This document shows, one piece after another, positions 1 through 6,632 of a stretch of DNA of 6,772 nt. This DNA is from Bacteroidetes bacterium UBA6161 (GTDB lineage: Bacteria > Bacteroidota > Bacteroidia > NS11-12g > UBA955), in assembly GCA_002422315.1 (NCBI GenBank), contig DIUJ01000060.1:63428-70199 (forward strand), written 5' to 3'. Each line of letters opens with the position of its first letter. The first letter of the stretch is position 1. Made by a program: the position numbers and the translations under genes. Below the pieces are notes generated by a model. It was given only the letters and a program-made list of their open reading frames with translations. It was not told the origin of the DNA and made no database searches.

Positions 1-1638
1 CTGTCTATTTCCTATAGTAAATACTTCTGAAACATCATTTTGTTTTGTTTTTTCATCAAAAGCCCATCTTAATATTTCTCTTGCATCTCCTAATCCCGGA
101 ACCTCTCTATCAGCTATTTTCAAATCTCTTGCTACTCTCTTTGCTTGTTTTGTGTTTTCTATTGCTTTTTCAAAAGCACCATTTTTACCATTGTCTAAGG
201 AAGCTCTGAATTCACTTGCTTGAATGTAGAAAGAATTGATGGTAGACATAGTTGGTTCTATAAGTTTTGCAACTTCCATTACACTCACTCTTTTGTTTGT
301 AGCGTTTTCATCTATTTTAATTATATCTATACCTTCAATAGTATTAAGCATAATCACATCCCCTTTGTTTCCTCTTATAATGGGCTTGTACAGCCTTTCT
401 TCTACTGCTGCTTGTTCCATCCATGGCTGCCTTCCTTTGTCACCAAACAACATATAGCCCTTTTCATTTACAATTGTTTCCAAGCTTGTAAAATCAACTT
501 TAGCCATTTCTACATAAGTTTTAGCTTCGGCAATAATGGCCAAGGAATCTGTTTTATTTTCCCATCTTTTAGGGATAAACATGTGGGAGAATTTAATTCT
601 AAATTGTGAATCAACTACAACTTTATTCACTTTAAAAATGCTGTATGCTCCATTATTTAAGAATGGTCCATGAACCGTTCCTTCTTCTGCACTAAAAACA
701 ACATTGTCTATTTCTGCACTAAAGTCCCCTCTTCCTCTTAGTTCTGCTGCCAAGGGTCTTTCTGAATTATAGGTAACAAATGCAGAATCGTTGTCTGACT
801 CTACAAAATTTTCAATTTCTCTTCTTGCAGATTCTAAAGAGGCTAAACTATCCTCTGGAGTAGGAACTATTGCCCATGATACAAACTCAATATCTCTTAG
901 TTCTTCTTGTTTAAAGTCTTTTTTATTTTTCTGGTAGTAGTTTTTTAAATCTTTTTCATCAAATGAAATTTCTTCGTCTTTTACATTGGAAATTCTTGCA
1001 GCTACAAGGTTTCCATCCAGTGTTTTGGAATATTCGAAAAAGTCTTGTTGTGCTTCAAAAGTTGTAACATACAAACCTTTCTCTACCAAGGTTTTGTACT
1101 TGTCTCCTTGTACGTTTGAAACGATAGCGGCTTTAAGTTCATTGAAAAACAATTGTGCTTCTGGGTTTGTTTTATACACTTGCTTGTACCAGCTTACCAT
1201 ACTTGCTCCAGAAATAGGATTGGTTCCATCTGTAAAAAATCTTTGGTATTCTATTAAGTAAGGGTGCATGTTATCCGAAAACAAAAGTTTTTCTAGTTCT
1301 TTTACCCCAACTTTTAGTCCTAATTTCTCATATTCTGCATTAATTACAATTTTCCTGAAGAAATCTTCCCATGTTTCGTTGGCTACACCTACCAATTCAT
1401 CTGAACTTAATGGCGTTCCATTGTTCTGCTGAATTTTGTTCGCTTCTCTTCTTTTGTATAGTTCATCATACTCAGAATATTTAAGCTCTGTGCCATCAAA
1501 CTCCCCTATTATAGGGTCTTGAGAGCCTCCGCCTTTTTGAAATCCACTAATCAAATCACTGATTACAAACAATACAAGGGCACCTATGATGATGATTAAC
1601 ACCCAGCCCGAATTCCTCATTTTAGTTATTATAGCCAT
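1..1638 (-). CDS. ppiD: PpiD/SurA-type peptidyl-prolyl isomerase (periplasmic foldase), 3' end missing
   Basis: The reading frame is open from an ATG at 1638 to the left edge, giving 546 residues with no stop. The start is well placed: a short basic N-terminus is followed by one hydrophobic segment at residues 12-30, as expected for an inner-membrane-anchored PpiD whose bulk lies in the periplasm and helps newly exported proteins fold. A SurA_N-like helical chaperone region follows (roughly 40-220). A first parvulin-like section ends near 302-337. A second starts at about 348 with a FSHMFI stretch in place of the usual ASHILI. Residues 451-529, from VSVMEV through EVPGLGDAR to LRWAF, are very close to what I recall of Bacteroidota PpiD C-terminal regions. 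Family members are often around 700 residues, so roughly a fifth may be missing. The parvulin section looks degenerate, so chaperone activity is a safer call than isomerase activity. Assignment is by remembered family features. Confidence 0.88.
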   Translation of the reverse strand, partial: MAIITKMRNSGWVLIIIIGALVLFVISDLISGFQKGGGSQDPIIGEFDGTELKYSEYDELYKRREANKIQQNNGTPLSSDELVGVANETWEDFFRKIVINAEYEKLGLKVGVKELEKLLFSDNMHPYLIEYQRFFTDGTNPISGASMVSWYKQVYKTNPEAQLFFNELKAAIVSNVQGDKYKTLVEKGLYVTTFEAQQDFFEYSKTLDGNLVAARISNVKDEEISFDEKDLKNYYQKNKKDFKQEELRDIEFVSWAIVPTPEDSLASLESARREIENFVESDNDSAFVTYNSERPLAAELRGRGDFSAEIDNVVFSAEEGTVHGPFLNNGAYSIFKVNKVVVDSQFRIKFSHMFIPKRWENKTDSLAIIAEAKTYVEMAKVDFTSLETIVNEKGYMLFGDKGRQPWMEQAAVEERLYKPIIRGNKGDVIMLNTIEGIDIIKIDENATNKRVSVMEVAKLIEPTMSTINSFYIQASEFRASLDNGKNGAFEKAIENTKQAKRVARDLKIADREVPGLGDAREILRWAFDEKTKQNDVSEVFTIGNRQ

Positions 1639-1656
1639 TTTTTTTACAAAGAGTCG

Positions 1657-1688
1657 CAAAATAATTCATTTTATCACGAAAAAACAAA
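1657..1688 (-). promoter_or_regulatory. Candidate Bacteroidota promoter for the PpiD gene
   Basis: Read on the minus strand, TTTG at 1688-1685 is followed after 20 bases by TTATTTTG at 1664-1657. This matches the Bacteroidota pattern TTTG-N(17-23)-TAnnTTTG with one mismatch in the -7 box. Transcription would begin near 1650, leaving a very short leader before the ATG at 1638. The upstream element falls inside the right arm of the palindrome at 1680-1703. In AT-rich DNA such matches arise by chance, so this is tentative. Confidence 0.35.
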
Positions 1689-1703
1689 CCAAAGTTTGTT
1701 TTT
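1680..1703 (-). terminator. AT-rich perfect hairpin, candidate terminator of the DUF1456-BNR operon
   Basis: AAAAACAAAC and GTTTGTTTTT form a perfect 10-bp inverted repeat around a 4-base loop. On the minus strand the right arm ends in six T residues, as in an intrinsic terminator. It lies 60 bases after the BNR gene stop and 42 bases before the PpiD start, the right place to separate the two transcripts. The stem has only two G-C pairs, so it would be weak, and because it is symmetrical it could act on either strand. It also overlaps the candidate PpiD promoter. Confidence 0.45.
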
Positions 1704-1763
1704 ATTCCTAATCCCTATCCAAACCTAGGCTATAAAATCATAAACTATTGTTTACTAGCAACT

Positions 1764-3332
1764 TTAATCTACAATTATTTCTTTAATTATTCTCTTTCTT
1801 CTGTAGTAACATTCTACTACAATTGTTTTCTTGGAATCTGTTTTTGGAATAGAATACACAAAACTTTTTCCTTTGAAAGGAGAAGAGGAGTAATCTGTTA
1901 CTTGCGCTATGTTTGATAGAGAGTCGGTTTCTGTCTCTGTAACTCTAACTTTGAATTTATCTGCTTTCTTGTTTTCTAAATATACAAAAAGTTCTTTTTT
2001 GTCTTTCCTGAAATCAACTACTAATTTATCATGTTTGTTCCTTCCCAACTTATATAAACTAGAGGTTTGTAAAAACACTTCTCCCTTTTGATGGGTGGTC
2101 CAAACCGCTCTCTTGCTTTTTTTACTTGCATCTAGTGCTATATAATCTCCGAAAAAAACCTTTTCTCCCGCTGATAAAAAAGGCAACGGACAAACCAAAC
2201 TGTGCTTGTGTATAGAACTATACGCCATTACATACACAAAATCCTTGTTTTGCAAATTCAGGGCATAGTACAATACCATCAGTTCCCCAGTCTGTTGATT
2301 TACCTTTACAAAAGGCATAAAACAATCCAAAGAGTCTTTATTCCTAGTTTTTGTTTTACTAATTTGCTGGGTTTTACTCCAAGATTTGCCCTTATTTTTT
2401 GAAGTTTTTAGAAATACTTGGTGGGCTCCATTTCTAGAATCCGCCCACACAAGTATCAATTCATCCTTTTTACCTTTTACTAAAAAAGGCATGGCATTGC
2501 TTCTCATTATTCCGGGTTTTTGGATAGACCAACCACCTACTTGAGATTCCAAAATCTTATCTTTATGCCAAGTTCTACCAGAATCAATTGAAAAATCATA
2601 ATACAAGTTTTCGTTCATAGACCAAACCACATGCATAGAACCGTCGGATAGAATAACAGGAGTAGCGCCCTCGGGGGTAGCACTATTATCCATGCAAGAA
2701 CCAGCATGGTCTGAGATGGTTTGAATGAACTCAAAGCTAGTACCTCCATTTGTAGATACAGCTACTCTTATCCTAGCTGAATCTTCTGTTTTCTTAGACT
2801 TATAGGTATCGAATTCTGTCCAAGAAAGCAGCAACATGTCTTTGTCGTGGGTTTCCCCACTTTGTATTGCTATCCAAGGTTTGTCTTGCATTTTACCCTG
2901 ATTGTAGCCCACTCCTATTCCATTGTTAAATCCACTTTCTGGGTTTATAGCTTTTTGAAGAACAATTCTATCAAACATTTCCGGATGTTTTTTCCCAGAG
3001 GTTTTAGACAAATGAGCGAAGTATAGCGCACCAGAAGTAGAAAACTGAAGAACAGGGTCGCCATATACTCCAAAGGTTGAACTGATTTTTTTCTGTTCCC
3101 AAGTATACCCAGAATCTTTGCTTACCCAATATACATCTACATTGGCCGCTATAACCTGAACCGCAGGATTGGAGGGATGAATGGCCAAACTAGGTTCATT
3201 TGCACTTATCTGTTTTAGGCTAACTATGGGACTAAGGTTTGTTTTTTGGGCTACCAAATATTGGCTAAACCCAAGTATAACAAACCATAGTAAACTTTTG
3301 CATACAAAACGTATCCTTTTTGCCGTAGCCAT
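1764..3332 (-). CDS. Exported BNR/Asp-box (sialidase-like) beta-propeller protein
   Basis: A 522-residue protein with an N-terminal signal peptide: basic residues 5-12, hydrophobic core about 13-27, probable cleavage near VAQ at 27-29. It should be exported to the periplasm or envelope. Four Asp-box motifs of the S-x-D/N-x-G-x-T/S-W/F type mark propeller blades: SKDSGYTW (71-78), STNGGTSF (193-200), SIDSGRTW (248-255) and SKNKGKSW (311-318). The NEPSLAIHPSNP stretch at 45-56, WADSRNG at 296-302 and FFGDYIALD at 393-401 are typical of the sialidase-like superfamily often annotated 'exo-alpha-sialidase' or 'BNR repeat protein'. I see no F/Y-R-I-P motif or clear arginine triad, so sialidase activity is not supported. 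About 90 C-terminal residues after the propeller look like an extra beta domain, and there is no T9SS sorting signal. The gene starts 4 bases after the DUF1456 stop codon, so the two are probably co-transcribed. Substrate or ligand is unknown. Confidence 0.8.
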   Translation of the reverse strand: MATAKRIRFVCKSLLWFVILGFSQYLVAQKTNLSPIVSLKQISANEPSLAIHPSNPAVQVIAANVDVYWVSKDSGYTWEQKKISSTFGVYGDPVLQFSTSGALYFAHLSKTSGKKHPEMFDRIVLQKAINPESGFNNGIGVGYNQGKMQDKPWIAIQSGETHDKDMLLLSWTEFDTYKSKKTEDSARIRVAVSTNGGTSFEFIQTISDHAGSCMDNSATPEGATPVILSDGSMHVVWSMNENLYYDFSIDSGRTWHKDKILESQVGGWSIQKPGIMRSNAMPFLVKGKKDELILVWADSRNGAHQVFLKTSKNKGKSWSKTQQISKTKTRNKDSLDCFMPFVKVNQQTGELMVLYYALNLQNKDFVYVMAYSSIHKHSLVCPLPFLSAGEKVFFGDYIALDASKKSKRAVWTTHQKGEVFLQTSSLYKLGRNKHDKLVVDFRKDKKELFVYLENKKADKFKVRVTETETDSLSNIAQVTDYSSSPFKGKSFVYSIPKTDSKKTIVVECYYRRKRIIKEIIVD

Positions 3333-3336
3333 ATTC

Positions 3337-3591
3337 TTATTTATTTTCTATGGGCGGCTCAGGAATGCTTAAATTCTCATTTCCTCTATAATAAATAACT
3401 AAGCCATTGAGAAAATTTCGTAATATTTGATCTCCACACAACACAAACTTAGGATGGTCTTCTGCCCTAAAAAGCGCACCTACTTCACTTTTAGAGATTC
3501 TAAAATCCACCAAGCTTAAAATATGCACTATATCGGTATCCCTTAATTTCAGAGCCACTCTCAATTTTTTTAAAATATCGTTGTTTGTCAT
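3337..3591 (-). CDS. Single-domain DUF1456 (YehS-like) protein
   Basis: An 84-residue protein recognisable as DUF1456. It starts NNDILKKLRVALKLRDTDI, continues through FRISKSEVGALFRAEDHPKF (29-48), and has CGDQILRNFLNGL near 52-64. E. coli YehS is about 156 residues and carries two copies of this roughly 70-residue helical unit; this protein matches best the second copy (KKLRIAFSLKTDDI, MRAPDHKNF, CGDQFLRYFLRGL as I recall it). The family's function is unknown; no signal peptide or membrane segment is present, so it is probably cytosolic. The start is supported by the promoter box 20 bases upstream and the family-typical first residues. The 14 residues after the domain are Pro/Glu-rich, and the stop lies 4 bases before the BNR gene, suggesting translational coupling. 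A broken near-copy lies at 6633-6752. Confidence 0.85.
   Translation of the reverse strand: MTNNDILKKLRVALKLRDTDIVHILSLVDFRISKSEVGALFRAEDHPKFVLCGDQILRNFLNGLVIYYRGNENLSIPEPPIENK
3454..3574 (-). repeat. Direct repeat copy 1 (within the intact DUF1456 gene)
   Basis: These 121 bases, coding for about residues 7-46 of the DUF1456 protein, match 6633-6752 in the same orientation. By hand alignment there are 9 substitutions and one 1-base gap, about 92% identity. Similarity stops abruptly at both ends. The two copies start 3,179 bases apart and enclose the nucleoside transporter and the T9SS cargo gene. Confidence 0.9.
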
Positions 3592-3610
3592 TTTACTAAA
3601 TACTATGCTG

Positions 3611-3618
3611 CAAATATA
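3611..3618 (-). promoter_or_regulatory. Promoter -7 box for the DUF1456-BNR operon
   Basis: The minus strand reads TATATTTG here, an exact match to the Bacteroidota -7 consensus TAnnTTTG. It lies 19 bases before the DUF1456 ATG, so the leader would be only about a dozen bases, which is common in this phylum. No TTG is present at the expected -33 distance; that area is a T-rich run, so the promoter may be weak or assisted. Confidence 0.5.
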
Positions 3619-3782
3619 CCAATGGGTGTGAGTGATAAAATAAAAAAAACGAAAATATTGAAATCGTATGTTTTGAGCATTACACCCCTTTGGGGAAAAC
3701 TAAAATTTGATACTATGTGTTATTCCTTTTTGCCCTGTAAAACCTATTAGGGAAACAAAATTGAAATACTTAAAGTTTACAT

Positions 3783-3797
3783 ATCTATACCATAGAT
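3783..3797. promoter_or_regulatory. 15-base dyad, possible operator
   Basis: ATCTAT-ACC-ATAGAT is a perfect 6-bp inverted repeat around 3 bases, and can extend to 8 pairs in RNA if a G-U pair is allowed. It lies about 160 bases upstream of the CNT gene in the divergent region. The form is typical of a dimeric-regulator site, but no second copy was noticed in the window and chance is a real alternative in DNA this AT-rich. Confidence 0.2.
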
Positions 3798-3958
3798 GTC
3801 TCAAAACTAATTTTCTATTCCATTATAAACGAATTTAAATATTTGATTTAGTGCGTTATGGTATTCCAATCATGAATAGGTTTATTAGAATTTTTTTCAG
3901 TTTCCAATGTTAAATTTTTGGGATTTTAAAGAAGATTACAAGCCTCAAAAAATAAAAA

Positions 3959-5254
3959 ATGTATTATTGTGGCTTTAAAACCTATATGTATAAAATCCAA
4001 GGTGTATTAGGCATTATTGTTTTCATAGGAATAGCCTATTTATTAAGTAGTTCAAGAACTAAAGTAAAATGGTCTATAGTTATTAAAGCGATTTTATTGC
4101 AAGTGGTTTTAAGTTTATTAATAGCCAATATCCAAATGGTTTATACATTTTTTCAGGGAGTAAGTTTGTTTTTTGTAAAAATATATACATTTTCAAAAGA
4201 GGGGAGTTTATTTATGTTTGGAGACTTGGTAAACACAGATAAAATGGGGTGGATATTTGCACTTCAAGTGTTGCCATCATTGATATTTTTTTCAGCTTTG
4301 TTTTCCTTGTTGTATTACATGCGTATTTTGCCTTTAATTATCAATGGCTTTAGTCGGTTCATGAGAAAAACGATGGGAATAAGTGGAGCAGAGAGTTTAG
4401 CGGCAGCAGGCAATATATTTTTAGGGCAAAGTGAAGCGCCATTATTAATTAAGCCTTTGTTACCTAATTTAACTCGTAGCGAATTGTTTTGTTTAGTTGT
4501 TGGTGGTTTTGCTACAATAAGTGGAACAATTTTGGGTAGTGTGAGCGGAATGATGGGCGAAGGGAATGTAGAAGTTAGTTCCTATTATGCTACGCACCTG
4601 CTTATAGCATCGGTATTGTCCGCACCTGCTGCGATTATGATTGCTAAGATTATGGAGCCTGAAACAATGGAAATTACGGACAAAGCCTTTAGGCTAAACT
4701 ATAAGCAAATGAACAATACAAACTTTTTAGATGCGATCGCCTCTGGTACTATTGACGGCCTAAGATTGGCTCTAAATGTGGGAGCTATGTTGCTTGTATT
4801 TGTTGCATTAATTGCTTTGCTAAACTATTTACTTTCTTCGTGGATTGGTGAGCCTCTAGGAATAAATAATGCCATAGGCCAATTGCTGTCTTTGGAGTAT
4901 ATATTGGGAATTATTTTTTATCCTGTTGCTTGGTTACTAGGTGTGCCTCAGGTTGATTTATTGGAAATTGCCAGACTTATTGGTGAAAAAACTGCAATTA
5001 ATGAAATATATGCCTTTGGAAGCCTTAAAGAAATGTTGTCCCAAGGAACTTTAAAAAACCCAAAGTCTGCTCTAATAGCGTCGTATGCGTTGTGTGGTTT
5101 TTCAAATTTTTCTTCTTTAGGAATTATGATTGGAGGGATTGCAGCATTGGCTCCTACAAGAAGAAGCGAAGTAGCTCAATTAAGTATGAAGGGGCTTGTT
5201 GCTGGAACATTGGCTAGTCTTGTTACAGCTGCCATAGCTGGTATTGTTTTGTAG
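3959..5254 (+). CDS. nupC: Concentrative nucleoside transporter (CNT/NupC family)
   Basis: A 431-residue, highly hydrophobic inner-membrane protein of the size usual for bacterial CNTs (about 400), which import nucleosides with a Na+ or H+ gradient. Two hallmark regions are present. GNIFLGQSEAPLLIKP at 151-166 supplies Asn152, Gly156, Gln157, Ser158 and Glu159, corresponding to the Na+ and nucleoside-contact segment GQTE of Vibrio CNT. The C-terminal region has INEIYAF at 347-353 with the conserved Glu349, and ALCGFSNFSSLGIMIGGI at 377-394 with Phe381, Asn383 and Ser386 in the binding positions. Ser158 replaces the Thr of Vibrio CNT, a mild change. The nucleoside specificity cannot be read from this. 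The start is uncertain: the ATG at 3959 has a typical A-rich context, while the ATG at 3986 (residue 10) gives an N-terminus closer to relatives (MYKIQGVLGI). No Shine-Dalgarno is seen. Another gene follows in the same direction after about 100 bases. Confidence 0.93.
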   Translation: MYYCGFKTYMYKIQGVLGIIVFIGIAYLLSSSRTKVKWSIVIKAILLQVVLSLLIANIQMVYTFFQGVSLFFVKIYTFSKEGSLFMFGDLVNTDKMGWIFALQVLPSLIFFSALFSLLYYMRILPLIINGFSRFMRKTMGISGAESLAAAGNIFLGQSEAPLLIKPLLPNLTRSELFCLVVGGFATISGTILGSVSGMMGEGNVEVSSYYATHLLIASVLSAPAAIMIAKIMEPETMEITDKAFRLNYKQMNNTNFLDAIASGTIDGLRLALNVGAMLLVFVALIALLNYLLSSWIGEPLGINNAIGQLLSLEYILGIIFYPVAWLLGVPQVDLLEIARLIGEKTAINEIYAFGSLKEMLSQGTLKNPKSALIASYALCGFSNFSSLGIMIGGIAALAPTRRSEVAQLSMKGLVAGTLASLVTAAIAGIVL

Positions 5255-5257
5255 TTC

Positions 5258-5271
5258 TTATTTATAAATAA
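5258..5271. other. AT-only 14-base palindrome after the CNT gene
   Basis: TTATTTATAAATAA is a perfect palindrome starting 4 bases after the CNT stop codon. With no G-C pairs and no loop it would not make a stable intrinsic terminator. It could be a protein site or simply chance in AT-rich DNA. Confidence 0.2.
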
Positions 5272-5276
5272 ATAGT

Positions 5277-5315
5277 TAAGGAGATAGATTGAAATCTTTG
5301 TTTTTAATACTCCTT
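5277..5315 (+). promoter_or_regulatory. Leader stem-loop upstream of the T9SS cargo gene
   Basis: TAAGGAG (5277-5283) can pair with CTCCTTA (about 5309-5315), enclosing a second small hairpin AGATT-GA-AATCT (5286-5297). No T-run follows, so it does not look like a standard terminator. The left arm contains an AAGGAG Shine-Dalgarno-like sequence 5 bases before an in-frame TTG at 5289, which would be hidden in the folded form. It may be a leader structure, but the loop is long and the pairing modest. Confidence 0.25.
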
Positions 5316-5357
5316 ACAAAATATAACATAAATTCGCTCCTATTAAAAAAACCCAAT

Positions 5358-6602
5358 ATGAAAAAAAACATTCTATTTTTAATCGTTTTTTGTGTGTGCA
5401 GTCTTCAAATTTTTGCAGATAGCACCGCTACTATTTATTGTTTGGTACAGAACCCAACAAGCAAACAACTTCATTTAGGAATGATTGAACCCGATAATGG
5501 AGGTGTATATATAATTTCCAATAGTTCTTTTCCTATGGCAACTTTAAATAACAATACTATTGACCCATTCAAAAAGATATATTATTTTACAGTTGGAGAA
5601 ACTTTAGTGGGGATGGATATAACAAATGGAGAAATTCGTAGTCAAGTAAAAATTAACTTAAGTCAAGGACAATATTTTATTGATTTCGAATTTAATACTA
5701 GTGATTCAAATATTTATGGTATGGTATATTTGGGCTCTTATATGGGTTTTAAGCTTAGTAAAATCGCAGTAGAAACAGGACAAATTGAATATATTTCAAA
5801 CACAACATCCTTTTCAACTACTACTAACAAATCCCATACATTGGATTCTGACAAAGGAATATATTATACTAGGAGTGAAAATTCTTTATTTGGAATTGAC
5901 ATAAAAACAGGATTGACAGTGAGTAATGCAGTTTTGAATGGAGACGCTCAAGATTTTAATTTTATAAAATACAACAAGAAAAACGGAAAAATATATGGAT
6001 TAAGCAGACCTGAGGGTCCTGGAAAACCTTTTTATTTGGCAACTATTAATCCAGCAACTGGATACATTAATTTACTTTCACCTTATAATGTTTCAGATGC
6101 TGTAACTGTAAGCACTCAAACTATAGATATTGCGAGTAACAGATATTTTTTATTAACACCAACCTATATTCTTGGAATTGAAATGGATAGAGGAGAAATC
6201 AGATCCTCTACTTTTAGTAACAAAGTGAATATGTATGGATTCAATTCGTTGAACTACAAATATACTGGCGAAAAAACCATGATTATGGGTCAGGGAAACG
6301 AAGGAGGTGGTAATGATGAAGGAGGAGGAAATCTTTCAAATTCTACAGTTCAATCAGAGAAAATCAGTTTTAGTGTATATCCAAACCCAGCCAATGATCA
6401 TATAAAAATTGAAAGCAATCAACTAGAAGACTCTAAAGTGCAACTATTCAATTCGATTGGGGCTAGAATCGCAGATATAGATTTTAAAGATAGCAATAAA
6501 CTTGATGTAGATGTAAGTGCATACCCAGAAGGAATTTATTATTTAATTATAAACCAAAAAGGGCATGTTGTTTTGAAAGAAAAACTCATGATTACAAGAT
6601 AA
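5358..6602 (+). CDS. Secreted T9SS cargo protein with propeller-like repeats and C-terminal sorting domain
   Basis: A 414-residue protein when started at the ATG at 5358. That start gives a textbook signal peptide (KK, hydrophobic 4-17, cleavage near IFA-DS at 20-21) and an A-rich upstream context. The frame also extends 23 codons upstream to a TTG at 5289, which I do not favour. Residues 26-310 hold six blade-like repeats, each with a strand, a turn near D/T-x-G and another strand; the glycines fall at 48, 91, 141, 185, 235 and 279. Residues 311-328 form a Gly/Asn/Glu linker (GQGNEGGGNDEGGG). Residues 336-414 are a type A sorting domain: SFSVYPNPANDHIKIES, VQLFNSIGARI, then YPEGIYYLIIN and a short basic end. 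This predicts Sec export followed by T9SS transport to the surface or medium, with the domain cleaved. The propeller resembles YVTN/quinoprotein-like binding repeats, but no enzyme motif or ligand can be named. Confidence 0.88.
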   Translation: MKKNILFLIVFCVCSLQIFADSTATIYCLVQNPTSKQLHLGMIEPDNGGVYIISNSSFPMATLNNNTIDPFKKIYYFTVGETLVGMDITNGEIRSQVKINLSQGQYFIDFEFNTSDSNIYGMVYLGSYMGFKLSKIAVETGQIEYISNTTSFSTTTNKSHTLDSDKGIYYTRSENSLFGIDIKTGLTVSNAVLNGDAQDFNFIKYNKKNGKIYGLSRPEGPGKPFYLATINPATGYINLLSPYNVSDAVTVSTQTIDIASNRYFLLTPTYILGIEMDRGEIRSSTFSNKVNMYGFNSLNYKYTGEKTMIMGQGNEGGGNDEGGGNLSNSTVQSEKISFSVYPNPANDHIKIESNQLEDSKVQLFNSIGARIADIDFKDSNKLDVDVSAYPEGIYYLIINQKGHVVLKEKLMITR

Positions 6603-6632
6603 AGACATAAAACTTTTGCCTCGAATTGTGAA

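Larger units (their letters stand above)
3592..3958. other. Divergent intergenic region between the DUF1456 and CNT genes
   Basis: This 367-base AT-rich gap separates two genes transcribed away from each other, so it should hold both promoters. The minus-strand side has a convincing TAnnTTTG box (3611-3618). On the plus side no full TAnnTTTG match was found; near misses are AATATTTG (3838-3845) and AATTTTTG (3913-3920), neither with a well-spaced TTG upstream. Two small dyads are visible: CCCC-TTT-GGGG at 3685-3695 and ATCTAT-ACC-ATAGAT at 3783-3797. No frame is open for 60 codons; the longest ATG frame I traced is 42 codons (3622-3750) and is not convincing. No RNA gene was recognised. Confidence 0.6.

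Noticed and set aside
220..609. A 129-codon plus-strand frame
   Set aside because: It lies wholly antisense to the PpiD gene and encodes a low-complexity Phe/Tyr/His-rich sequence unlike a real protein; it is a shadow of that gene.
986..1261. A 91-codon plus-strand frame
   Set aside because: Antisense to the well-supported PpiD coding region, with no motif or start context of its own.
1764..3332. Calling the BNR protein an active sialidase
   Set aside because: Asp boxes mark the fold only; the F/Y-R-I-P motif and a clear catalytic arginine set were not seen.
3181..3372. A 63-codon plus-strand frame spanning the DUF1456-BNR junction
   Set aside because: Its hydrophobic stretch is the reverse reading of the BNR signal peptide; both opposite-strand genes are much better supported.
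3685..3695. CCCC-TTT-GGGG as a terminator
   Set aside because: A 4-bp stem with no following T-run, placed in a divergent promoter region where no transcript is expected to end.
3622..3750. A 42-codon plus-strand ATG frame in the divergent intergenic region
   Set aside because: It is short, Lys-rich, has no recognisable motif, begins inside the DUF1456 promoter area, and frames of this length are common by chance.
5289..5357. The N-terminal extension of the T9SS cargo protein from a TTG start
   Set aside because: It would place 23 extra residues before a complete signal peptide; the ATG at 5358 gives the expected N-terminus. The Shine-Dalgarno-like site is kept as a finding.
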